In this document: positions 6,575 to 13,385 of the stretch, one piece after another
How positions within the stretch are numbered: position 1 is the stretch's first letter
Layout: the number at the start of each line of letters is the position of its first letter
Source: an uncultured Collinsella sp.
GTDB taxonomy: Bacteria; Actinomycetota; Coriobacteriia; Coriobacteriales; Coriobacteriaceae
NCBI GenBank assembly: GCA_934646965.1
Contig: CAKUEZ010000033.1
Span: forward strand, 1-19,954
Direction: 5' to 3'
DNA length: 19,954 nt
Translations under genes and position numbers: made by a program
Notes under the pieces: model-generated
Seen by the model: the letters and a program-made list of their open reading frames with translations, nothing else
What the model was told of the DNA's origin: nothing
Database searches by the model: none

Positions 6575-8089
6575 ATGGAGAACATCAGCTACGAGACGCT
6601 CGAGAAGATCGGCTACGAGGGCTACCTGCTTCCCAAGGACGCCCCCGAGAAGGTCTTGCAGTTTGGCGAGGGCAACTTCCTGCGCGCTTTCGTGGACCGC
6701 TTCTTTGACATGGGCAACGAGGCAACCGGTTGGAACGGCAAGGTCGTCATGGTGCAGCCCATTAGCGGCGCCTTTGGCTTTGCCGACGGCATCAATGCCC
6801 AGGACGACCTGTACACCGTGCTGGTGCGCGGCAAGGAGAACGGCAACACGGTCGACGAGTCCCGCGTGATCAGCGCCTGCAGCCGCTGCCTCAACCCGTA
6901 TCGCGAGGCCGACTACCGCGCCATCATGGAGGTCGCCGCATCCGACGACCTGGAGATCATCGTCTCCAACACCACCGAGGCCGGCATCGCCTACGATTCG
7001 TCCTGCAAGGCCGACGACATGCCGCCCGCGAGCTTCCCCGCCAAGCTCGCCCAGGTGCTCCACACCCGCTGGGCCGCCGGTAAGCCGGGCGTTATCGTGC
7101 TCGCCTGCGAGCTCATCGACCACAACGGCGAGGAGCTGCTGCGCATCATGAACCAGTACGTGAGCGACTGGGGCTGGGAGGACGAGTTCTCGCAGTGGAT
7201 GGCCAATGACTGCACCATCTGCACCACGCTCGTCGACACCATCGTTCCCGGCCGCATCCGCGATCCCAAGGAGGCCGCTGCCGTGGCCGAACGTCTGGGC
7301 TACGAGGATCCGTTCCTGGCCGTGCGCGAGCCCTTCCAGATGTGGGGCATCCAGGGCGACGAGTCGCTCAAGGAGCGCCTGCCCTTCGTGAAGGCCGGTC
7401 TGCCGGGCGTCTTTGTGACCCCCGATGTCACCCCGTATAAGAAGCGCAAGGTCCGCATCCTCAACGGCGCCCACACCGCCTTTGTTCCGGGTTCCTGGGT
7501 TGCCGGCTTTGACATCGTGCGCGACTGCATGCACGACGAGACTATCCGCGGCTTTATGAACACCATGCTCTACGACGAGGTCATCCCGACGCTTGCCGCC
7601 GACCTGGATGTCGAGGACTGCAAGGCCTTTGCCGCTGCCGTCGAGAACCGTTTCGATAACCCGTTTATCGACCACGCGCTGCTCTCCATCTGCCTCAACT
7701 CTACCGCCAAGTGGCGCGCCCGCGACCTGCCCACGCTCAAGGACTACGTTGCCGAGACCGGTAACCTGCCCAAGTGCCTGTCCACGAGCCTGGCCACGCT
7801 CATCGCGTTCTACACGCAGGAGCTCGTTGCCCGCGAGGGCGACGGCCTGCACCTGCGTCGCGCCGACGGCACCGAGTACACCGCTCAGGACGACGCCTTC
7901 GTACTCGACTTTTACGCCGCTCACGCCGGTGTCGAGGATGCCGAGCTGGTGCACGAGGTGCTCACCAACGAGCAGATGTGGGGCGAGGACCTTACGCAGA
8001 TCGCCGGCCTGGAGGAGTTTGCCGTCAAGGCGCTCGCCGTCGTGCGCGCCGAGGGCGTTAAGCAGGCATTCGCCAACGCCCAGGCCTAA
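6575..8089 (+). CDS. uxaB: Tagaturonate reductase (altronate oxidoreductase)
   Basis: A 504-residue NAD-dependent enzyme of the mannitol dehydrogenase/UxaB family, reducing D-tagaturonate to D-altronate. The N-terminal nucleotide-binding motif is VLQFGEGNFLRAFVDRF (from residue 27), typical of UxaB. The polyol-dehydrogenase signature KxxxxNGxH is present as KVRILNGAH, with the catalytic lysine at K292, N297 and H300. The segment EIIVSNTTEAGIAY is also characteristic. AAGGAG at 6561-6566 supports the start. It lies 87 bases after uxaC, and uxaA follows, so the order is that of the galacturonate pathway. UxuB (fructuronate reductase) is the related alternative, but the GEGNFLRAF motif and the neighbouring altronate dehydratase favour UxaB. 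Confidence 0.95.
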   Translation: MENISYETLEKIGYEGYLLPKDAPEKVLQFGEGNFLRAFVDRFFDMGNEATGWNGKVVMVQPISGAFGFADGINAQDDLYTVLVRGKENGNTVDESRVISACSRCLNPYREADYRAIMEVAASDDLEIIVSNTTEAGIAYDSSCKADDMPPASFPAKLAQVLHTRWAAGKPGVIVLACELIDHNGEELLRIMNQYVSDWGWEDEFSQWMANDCTICTTLVDTIVPGRIRDPKEAAAVAERLGYEDPFLAVREPFQMWGIQGDESLKERLPFVKAGLPGVFVTPDVTPYKKRKVRILNGAHTAFVPGSWVAGFDIVRDCMHDETIRGFMNTMLYDEVIPTLAADLDVEDCKAFAAAVENRFDNPFIDHALLSICLNSTAKWRARDLPTLKDYVAETGNLPKCLSTSLATLIAFYTQELVAREGDGLHLRRADGTEYTAQDDAFVLDFYAAHAGVEDAELVHEVLTNEQMWGEDLTQIAGLEEFAVKALAVVRAEGVKQAFANAQA

Positions 8090-8099
8090 ATCCTTTTGT

Positions 8100-8136
8100 G
8101 CGCCCGCCGGCCAACCGGTGGGCGCCACTCGATTTT
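8100..8136 (+). terminator. Hairpin between uxaB and uxaA (possible partial terminator)
   Basis: GCGCCCGCCGG (8100-8110) pairs with CCGGTGGGCGC (8115-8125), with one G-U pair and a 4-base loop. A five-T run comes only 7 bases later (8132-8136). The distance to the Ts makes full termination doubtful. It may tune uxaA relative to uxaB or protect the upstream message. Confidence 0.4.
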
Positions 8137-8167
8137 TGCTCAACCTGTAGGGTTAGGACTCTTTGTA

Positions 8168-9652
8168 ATGAACACTATCCAGATCAATCCGGCCGATAAC
8201 GTCATCGTCGCGCTGTCGCCGCTCGCCAAGGGCATGGCCGTCGCCGTCCCCGGCGTGGGCGAGGTCGTTGCCGTGGAGGATATTCCGCAGGGCCACAAGA
8301 TGGCCGTGCGCGCGATTGCCGCGGGGGAGGACGTTATCAAGTACGGCCTGCCCATCGGACACGTGACGAGCGACATCCAGCCCGGTCAGTGGCTCCACAC
8401 GCACAATGTGAAGACCAACCTTTCGGGTGAGGTCGAGTACACCTACAACCCCACGCATCCGGTCGTGGATTCCGTTGAGCCCGAGACCTTTATGGGCTTC
8501 CGCCGTGCCGACGGCCGTGCCGCCACGCGCAACGAGCTGTGGATTATCCCCACGGTCGGCTGTGTGAACGAGGTCGCCCGTGCCATGTGCGAGAACGCTC
8601 AGGACCTGGTCGAGGGTTCGCTGGAGGGCGTCTATTACTTCCCGCATCCGTTTGGCTGCTCGCAGACCGGCGCCGACCATGCCCAGACTCGCCGTCTGCT
8701 GGTTGCGCTGTCGCGTCATGCAAACGCCGCGGGCGTGCTGTTCCTGTCGCTTGGCTGTGAGAACTGCACGCATCAGCAGGTGCTCGACGAGCTCGGTGAC
8801 TTCGATCACGAGCGCGTCCGTTTCCTCACCTGCCAGGACGTTGCCGACGAGCAGGTCGAGGGCCACAAGATCCTGGCCGAGCTGGCCGACCTCGCCAAGC
8901 AGGCCAAGCGTGAGCCCATCCCGGCTTCAGAGCTGGTCATTGGCCTTAAGTGTGGCGGCTCCGACGGCCTTTCGGGCATTACCGCCAACCCCACGATCGG
9001 TCGCGTGAGCGATATGGTCGTCGCGCGCGGCGGCACGTCGGTGCTTACCGAGGTACCCGAGATGTTTGGCGCCGAGAGCATCCTGCTCGATCGCTGCGAG
9101 GACGAGCAGGTCTTTAACGCCGCCTCCGACATGCTCAACGGCTTTAAGGACTACTTTATTAGCCACGGCGAGGTTGTCTACGAAAACCCGAGCCCCGGCA
9201 ACAAGGATGGTGGTATCACCACGCTCGAGGACAAGAGCTGCGGGTGCGTGCAAAAGGGCGGCTCTGCGCCCATCGTCGACGTGCTGCCGTATGCTGGCCA
9301 GGCTACCAAGCATGGCCTGAACATGCTGTGTGGCCCTGGCAACGATATGGTGTCGACCACGGCCCTTACGGCCGCCGGCTGCCACGTTATCCTGTTCTCC
9401 ACCGGTCGCGGTACGCCGTTTGGCGCGCCGGCACCCACCCTCAAGGTGTTCACCAACCAGCGCCTGTGCGACCACAAGGCCAACTGGATGGACTTTAACG
9501 CCGGTGTCGTGGCCACGGGCGAGCGCACGCTCGACGAGGCTGCCGGCGACCTGTATCAACTGGTGCTGGATACGGCGAGCGGCAAGCTTACGAGTGCCGA
9601 GCGTCGTGGCTGCCACGAGATCAGCATCTGGAAGGATGGCGTCTGCCTGTAA
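8168..9652 (+). CDS. uxaA: Altronate dehydratase
   Basis: A 494-residue enzyme that dehydrates D-altronate to 2-keto-3-deoxy-D-gluconate. It has an N-terminal SAF domain (about residues 1-95, including KMAVRAIAAGEDVIKYGLPI and the QPGQWLHTHNVK segment). The large altronate/galactarate dehydratase domain follows, with GFRRADGRAATRNELWIIPT, FPHPFGCSQ, LGCENCTHQQ, LKCGGSDGLSGITANPTIG (C262, D266) and LCGPGNDMVSTTALTAAGCH. Length matches E. coli UxaA almost exactly. The ATG at 8168 is preferred because the protein then begins with MNTIQINPADNV as in homologues, with AGGA (8155-8158) upstream. The earlier in-frame ATG at 8096 would overlap the hairpin. KDG is next used by KDG kinase and KDPG aldolase, which are not in this window. 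Confidence 0.96.
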   Translation: MNTIQINPADNVIVALSPLAKGMAVAVPGVGEVVAVEDIPQGHKMAVRAIAAGEDVIKYGLPIGHVTSDIQPGQWLHTHNVKTNLSGEVEYTYNPTHPVVDSVEPETFMGFRRADGRAATRNELWIIPTVGCVNEVARAMCENAQDLVEGSLEGVYYFPHPFGCSQTGADHAQTRRLLVALSRHANAAGVLFLSLGCENCTHQQVLDELGDFDHERVRFLTCQDVADEQVEGHKILAELADLAKQAKREPIPASELVIGLKCGGSDGLSGITANPTIGRVSDMVVARGGTSVLTEVPEMFGAESILLDRCEDEQVFNAASDMLNGFKDYFISHGEVVYENPSPGNKDGGITTLEDKSCGCVQKGGSAPIVDVLPYAGQATKHGLNMLCGPGNDMVSTTALTAAGCHVILFSTGRGTPFGAPAPTLKVFTNQRLCDHKANWMDFNAGVVATGERTLDEAAGDLYQLVLDTASGKLTSAERRGCHEISIWKDGVCL

Positions 9653-9661
9653 GGGTGGAAG

Positions 9662-9688
9662 GGGAGCGCCGGGCTGGTTGGCGCTCCC
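9662..9688 (+). terminator. GC hairpin after uxaA, without T-tract
   Basis: GGGAGCGCC (9662-9670) pairs perfectly with GGCGCTCCC (9680-9688) around a 9-base loop, 9 bases after the uxaA stop. No run of Ts follows. It probably acts with the stronger terminator 30 bases downstream, or stabilises the 3' end of the message. Confidence 0.45.
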
Positions 9689-9718
9689 ATAGAGCCTCGG
9701 TTGCGCAGTCGATCGGTT

Positions 9719-9749
9719 AAGGCGGTCATGTTCGCATGACCGCCTTTTT
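9719..9749 (+). terminator. Rho-independent terminator of the uxaCBA unit
   Basis: A perfect 12-base-pair stem, AAGGCGGTCATG (9719-9730) with CATGACCGCCTT (9735-9746), is capped by a TTCG tetraloop and followed by five Ts (9745-9749). It separates the uxa transcript from the symporter promoter. Confidence 0.93.
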
Positions 9750-9776
9750 CATATTGAAATATGAAAATGAATACAA

Positions 9777-9790
9777 ACTAAACGTTCACC
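9777..9790. promoter_or_regulatory. Degenerate upstream operator of the symporter
   Basis: ACTAAACGTTCACC has an intact right half (GTTCACC) and a weak left half (4 of 7 to GGTGAAC). Its last 13 bases, CTAAACGTTCACC, are identical to the operator at 9940-9953. It is centred 123 bases upstream of the main operator, so it could be an auxiliary looping site. Confidence 0.5.
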
Positions 9791-9899
9791 TAATAGGAGT
9801 TATGTCCAATAACGCGCAGAAATAGCCAAAAAACTGGGCAAAAAGGTGAGATATCCATCCGTTCAGCGGCAAAAATCGACCGTTTAAGGATAATATGCA

Positions 9900-9913
9900 A
9901 GTGAACGTTCACC
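9900..9913. promoter_or_regulatory. Main operator of the symporter promoter
   Basis: The core GTGAACGTTCAC (9901-9912) is a perfect 12-base palindrome, the same core as the uxaC operators. Its right half overlaps the proposed -35 element TTCACC (9908-9913). Confidence 0.82.
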
Positions 9914-9936
9914 TGATGCAAGTAATCGCGCATAAT
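9908..9936 (+). promoter_or_regulatory. Candidate promoter of the symporter unit
   Basis: TTCACC (9908-9913) and CATAAT (9931-9936, 5 of 6 to the -10 consensus) are exactly 17 bases apart. The layout repeats that at uxaC: the -35 element is in the first operator's right half and a second operator lies just after the -10 element. Confidence 0.6.
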
Positions 9937-9939
9937 CTA

Positions 9940-9953
9940 GCTAAACGTTCACC
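9940..9953. promoter_or_regulatory. Second operator of the symporter promoter
   Basis: GCTAAACGTTCACC keeps the right half GTTCACC and 5 of 7 bases of the left half. It is centred 40 bases downstream of the main operator and lies directly after the -10 element, matching the O1/O2 geometry at uxaC (38 bases). Confidence 0.7.
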
Positions 9954-10031
9954 CTGAACGACATGCAGACAAACGTCGGTATGGACTCCAACGTCTTGTT
10001 CCAAGACAATCGAGAAAAGAGAGGGAGCTCG

Positions 10032-11591
10032 ATGACTAACAAGATCGGTAAAAAGCGCAAGATCACATTCTGGACGCGCCTGGGCTTTGGTATGGGCGGC
10101 ATGCTCAATTCCGGTGCCCTGAGCTTTACGCACAGCTACATGGTGCTGTTTCTGTCCACGGAGTGCGGTCTGTCCGCAGGCGAGGCGGCCCTGATCAGCT
10201 CGTTCGCCATCTACCTTAACGCCATCCTTTGCCCGCTGATGGGCTTCGTGGCCGATAACTTCTACGCCACCAAGGTCGGCCGCATCTTTGGCCGCCGCCG
10301 TTTCTGGATCTTGCTGGCTATCCCGATGATGGTTGCCGAGCCGCTCATCTTCGTTGCCACGCCGTTTGGCTTCCCGTACTACTTCGCCCTGTACCTGATC
10401 TATAACGTCGCGTACACGTTCTGCACTTCCAACCTGTCGCCGCTTACCATCGAGATGACCGACGACTTCAAGGAGCGCACGTACCTCACCGGCTACAAGC
10501 ACCTCTTTGGTAACGCCGCTGGCTTCCTGATGGCTGCGCTCGTCGGCTTTGGCTTCGGTACCTTTGGCGAGACCAACCCGTTCAGCTACTTCATCATCGC
10601 CACGATTAACGCTTCGGTCATGGCAATCTCGCTGCTCTGCGTCTATCTGTCCACCTGGGAGCACACTCCCGAGGAGGTCGCTCAGGAGAAGATCGAGAGC
10701 GTTGGCGAGGGCATCAAGAAGTTCTTTATCGACGTCATTTCCACCTTCCGTAACAAGTCCTTCCGCAAGGTCCTGTACGCACAGGTTTCCACGAAGCTCG
10801 CCGCTGCCTGCTGGTCTGCCTGCCTGTCCTTCTTTATCGTCTACTGCCTGCAGATTCCTAAGTCCTACGAGTCTGTGATGGAGATGCCCGGCAAGGTCGT
10901 TGCTATCGTCTGCACCGCTGCATGGGTTGCCCTCATGGCTAAGAAGGGCTTCCACAAGTCTTGGTACCTGGCCAACGTCGGTTGCGCCGCGTGCATCTTC
11001 GCCTATAACTACTTCGCTTTCGGTCAGATCAACGGCACCTCTACGGTCGCCATCGCTATGATCGCCTACCCCATCATTTTTGCCATCTGGAAGTTCTTCT
11101 ATGTTGGCTTCCAGTACCTGCCCGACGTCCTGCTCAACTACATCCCCGATGTCGATGAGCTCATCACCCTGCGTCGTCGCGAGGGCATCTACAGCTCCGC
11201 TCAGCAGCTCTGCCAGCAGGTCGCCCAGGCTATCGCCGTCAACGCTTGGGCCATCGTCCTCGCCGCCTCCGGCTTCATTCAGACTGCCGGCAACAGCGAC
11301 GCCGTGACCCAGCCCGCTACCGTGCCCCTGTACATCTGTGGCTACATGCTTATCGGCTGCGCCGGCTTCTTCCTGCTCGCAGCTGTCCTCGCCCGCGGCA
11401 TCAAGATCGACAAGGAGCAGTGCGACATCCTCTGCGACGAGATCAAGCGCGTCAAGGAGGGCGGCAAGATGGCCGACGTCAAGCCCGAGGTCAAGGCGCT
11501 TTGCGAGGAGCTCTCCGGCTTTAAGTATGAGGAGTGCTTCGCCCACAACAACGTTGGCTTCCAGGACGGCAGCGTGATCCCCGCCGAGTAG
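10032..11591 (+). CDS. GPH-family sugar/uronide:cation symporter (MFS)
   Basis: A 519-residue polytopic membrane protein of the glycoside-pentoside-hexuronide symporter family (MFS_2 type). Long hydrophobic segments run throughout, for example GGMLNSGALSFTHSYMVLFL, ALISSFAIYLNAILCPLMGF, WILLAIPMMVAEPLIFVA and AFFLLAAVLARG-like C-terminal helices. The cytoplasmic loop GFVADNFYATKVGRIFGRRRFW (GRRRF at residues 87-91) is the family's DxxxxxxxxGRRR-type motif. The hydrophilic N-terminal MTNKIGKKRKITFW and the C-terminal tail are as expected for GPH members. The ATG at 10032 is chosen for GAGGGA at 10021-10026. An in-frame ATG at 9963 has no comparable site. From its place in the cluster it probably imports galacturonate or small pectic oligosaccharides. 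The exact substrate cannot be read from sequence. Confidence 0.9.
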   Translation: MTNKIGKKRKITFWTRLGFGMGGMLNSGALSFTHSYMVLFLSTECGLSAGEAALISSFAIYLNAILCPLMGFVADNFYATKVGRIFGRRRFWILLAIPMMVAEPLIFVATPFGFPYYFALYLIYNVAYTFCTSNLSPLTIEMTDDFKERTYLTGYKHLFGNAAGFLMAALVGFGFGTFGETNPFSYFIIATINASVMAISLLCVYLSTWEHTPEEVAQEKIESVGEGIKKFFIDVISTFRNKSFRKVLYAQVSTKLAAACWSACLSFFIVYCLQIPKSYESVMEMPGKVVAIVCTAAWVALMAKKGFHKSWYLANVGCAACIFAYNYFAFGQINGTSTVAIAMIAYPIIFAIWKFFYVGFQYLPDVLLNYIPDVDELITLRRREGIYSSAQQLCQQVAQAIAVNAWAIVLAASGFIQTAGNSDAVTQPATVPLYICGYMLIGCAGFFLLAAVLARGIKIDKEQCDILCDEIKRVKEGGKMADVKPEVKALCEELSGFKYEECFAHNNVGFQDGSVIPAE

Positions 11592-11615
11592 GCGAGTCCG
11601 CATCGTCCCAACCAC

Positions 11616-11660
11616 AGGGCCGTGCCACCGGATATCCGCCGGCAGGTACGGCCCTTTTTT
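11616..11660 (+). terminator. Rho-independent terminator after the symporter
   Basis: AGGGCCGTGCC (11616-11626) pairs with GGTACGGCCCT (11645-11655), with one G-U pair, around an 18-base loop, and ends in six Ts (11655-11660). The GH28 gene starts 49 bases later, so it either reads through or has its own promoter. TACAAT at 11670-11675 is a possible -10 element with no good -35 partner. Confidence 0.85.
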
Positions 11661-11708
11661 ACAAATGCGTACAATTAACTCTTAGAGAACTTTTATAGGG
11701 AGAGACCC

Positions 11709-13304
11709 ATGGATACGAACGTTATCTGGCGCAACGCCCGCGCGGCCGTTATCGAGCTCGATGATGGAGGTTACTTTACTTGCGCCGATACGTGGGAGAT
11801 CTTTGTTAACGACGAGCCCGCCGGCACCACGAATAAGGTCGAGACCTATGTCGACGGCCTGGTTCCCGGCAAGCGCAACCTGGTTCGCTTTGTTTGCGGC
11901 GAGCGCGAGCTGAGTGTGGGCGTCACCACGCCGGCGGAGTCTTTTACCATTAACGTTCGCGACTGCGGCGCCAAGGGCGATGCTAAGCACGACGACACCA
12001 CCAACATCCAGGCCGCCATCATGGCCTGTCCCAAGGGTGGTCGCGTGCTGATTCCCGCCGGCAACTACCGCATCAAGTCCCTCTTCCTTAAGAGCGATAT
12101 CAATATTGAGCTTGCCGAGGGTGCGGTGCTGCTGGCTCGTCACGATCGCGCTGCGCTGGCCTACATCCCGGGCACGGTGAAGGGCGAGGAAGGCGCCGGT
12201 TATGCCGGTACCGACATGACGCCGCTGGGCCGTTGGGAGGGCGAGAGCTTCTCGACCTATTGCTCTACCTTTACCGGCCTGAGCGTGAGCAACGTGTGCA
12301 TCTATGGCCGCGGTGCAATTGACGGCCAGACCGATTTTGCCGAGGACAACTGGTGGAACAAGGACTTTAAGAATATCTTCCGCCCCGAGGAGGGTCGCGA
12401 GATTGCCCGCCCGCGCATGATCTTCCTGTCCGAGTGCCAAAACGTGAGCCTGGTGGGCTTTACCGTTCGCAACAGCCCGGCGTGGAACATTCACCCCATC
12501 CTGTGCGAGTACGTCGACGCGCTCTGCCTGTCGATCGAGGGTCCCAAGAACTCTCACAACACCGATGGCTTCGATCCCGAGAGCTGCGGCTTTGTTCGCA
12601 TCTTGGGCTGCCAGTTCTCGGTGGGCGACGACTGTATCGCCATCAAGAGCGGCAAGCTGGGCATTGAGCCCGAGCTTCGCTCCGCAACGCACGACGTGCT
12701 GATCTCGCACTGCTACATGCACGATGGCCACGGCGCCGTGGTCCTGGGTTCCGAGGCCGCCGGTGGCATCAAGGACCTTACCGTGAGCAAGTGCCTGTTC
12801 GAGCGCACGGACCGTGGCCTGCGCGTCAAGACCCGTCGCGGTCGCGGCAAGGACGCCGTCAACGAGGGCATCACCTTTGAGCACATCCGCATGGACGAGG
12901 TGCTCACGCCCTTTGTGGTCAACTCCTTCTACTTCTGCGACAAGGACGGCAAGACCGACTACGTCCAGAGCCGCGAGGCGCTGCCCGTCGATGACCGTAC
13001 GCCCGGCTTTGGCGCCACGACGTTCCGCGACATCGAGGCCACCAACTGCCACGCAGCCGCTGCCTACATCACGGGCCTTCCCGAGAGCAAGGTGACGCGC
13101 CTGACGTTCGAGGATGTCCATGTGACCTTCTCGCCTAACGCCGAGCCTTTTGTGCCGGCTATGGCCTGCGGTGTTGATCCCATGGTTCGCCAGGGCATCA
13201 TCGCGCAGAACGTCGCCGTGCTCGACTTGCAAAACGTTTGCATCGAGGGCCATGACGGCGAGGAGCTGCAGCTGCAGAACGTCGACAAGGTTATCCGCGC
13301 TTAA
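11709..13304 (+). CDS. GH28 polygalacturonase, probably intracellular exo-type
   Basis: A 531-residue glycoside hydrolase family 28 enzyme that hydrolyses alpha-1,4-galacturonosyl links. All catalytic motifs are present: NTDGFD (residues 284-289), GDDCIAIKSG (from 306; D307, D308), DGHGAV (H341) and RVKTRRGRG (R372, K374). An N-terminal domain of about 80 residues (fibronectin-III-like, ending in VGVTTPAESFTINVRDCGA) precedes the right-handed beta-helix. Such domains are typical of exo-acting bacterial GH28 enzymes. No signal peptide is visible, so the enzyme should act in the cytoplasm on imported oligosaccharides. The start is supported by AGGGAGAG (11697-11704). It lies between two terminators, so it may be largely monocistronic. 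Strictly endo activity or rhamnogalacturonan hydrolysis remain possible alternatives. Confidence 0.93.
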   Translation: MDTNVIWRNARAAVIELDDGGYFTCADTWEIFVNDEPAGTTNKVETYVDGLVPGKRNLVRFVCGERELSVGVTTPAESFTINVRDCGAKGDAKHDDTTNIQAAIMACPKGGRVLIPAGNYRIKSLFLKSDINIELAEGAVLLARHDRAALAYIPGTVKGEEGAGYAGTDMTPLGRWEGESFSTYCSTFTGLSVSNVCIYGRGAIDGQTDFAEDNWWNKDFKNIFRPEEGREIARPRMIFLSECQNVSLVGFTVRNSPAWNIHPILCEYVDALCLSIEGPKNSHNTDGFDPESCGFVRILGCQFSVGDDCIAIKSGKLGIEPELRSATHDVLISHCYMHDGHGAVVLGSEAAGGIKDLTVSKCLFERTDRGLRVKTRRGRGKDAVNEGITFEHIRMDEVLTPFVVNSFYFCDKDGKTDYVQSREALPVDDRTPGFGATTFRDIEATNCHAAAAYITGLPESKVTRLTFEDVHVTFSPNAEPFVPAMACGVDPMVRQGIIAQNVAVLDLQNVCIEGHDGEELQLQNVDKVIRA

Positions 13305-13325
13305 AACAAGTTCGTAAGAAGTTGC

Positions 13326-13355
13326 GCCGGCGTCTATGTTGACGCCGGCATTTTT
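13326..13355 (+). terminator. Rho-independent terminator after GH28
   Basis: GCCGGCGTC (13326-13334) pairs perfectly with GACGCCGGC (13341-13349) around a 6-base loop, followed by ATTTTT (13350-13355). It is 21 bases after the GH28 stop. The next gene starts within 31 bases of the T-tract, leaving little room for a separate promoter, so readthrough is likely. Confidence 0.88.
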
Positions 13356-13385
13356 GTATCGCTATCACCGATGAAAGAAGTCCCC

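Larger units (their letters stand above)
9653..10031 (+). other. 379-base intergenic region between uxaA and the symporter
   Basis: No supported gene is present here. It holds a GC hairpin (9662-9688), a terminator with a TTCG loop (9719-9749), a 14-base AT-rich palindrome CATATTGAAATATG (9750-9763), three operator copies (9777-9790, 9900-9913, 9940-9953), a good promoter (9908-9936), and the symporter's ribosome-binding site GAGGGA (10021-10026). Confidence 0.85.

Noticed and set aside
9802..9825. Seven-codon mini-frame (MSNNAQK) after AGGAG, with the following +1 frame reading AEIAKKLGKKV, reminiscent of a regulator helix
   Set aside because: The binding site is only 2 bases from the ATG, and the K-rich reading comes from A-runs. 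There is too little sequence to claim a leader peptide or a decayed LacI gene.
9909..11615. Very long open frame on the minus strand opposite the symporter (568 codons), with similar ones opposite uxaC, uxaB and GH28
   Set aside because: These are shadows of GC-rich codon bias in the + strand genes. The translations are low-complexity, lack any known motif, and the + strand frames carry complete family signatures.
11715..11955. Operator-like cores in GH28 (GAACGTT near the start codon, TTAACGTTC at about 11949)
   Set aside because: They lie within codons and lack the flanking symmetry and the GTTCACC half conserved in all seven intergenic sites.
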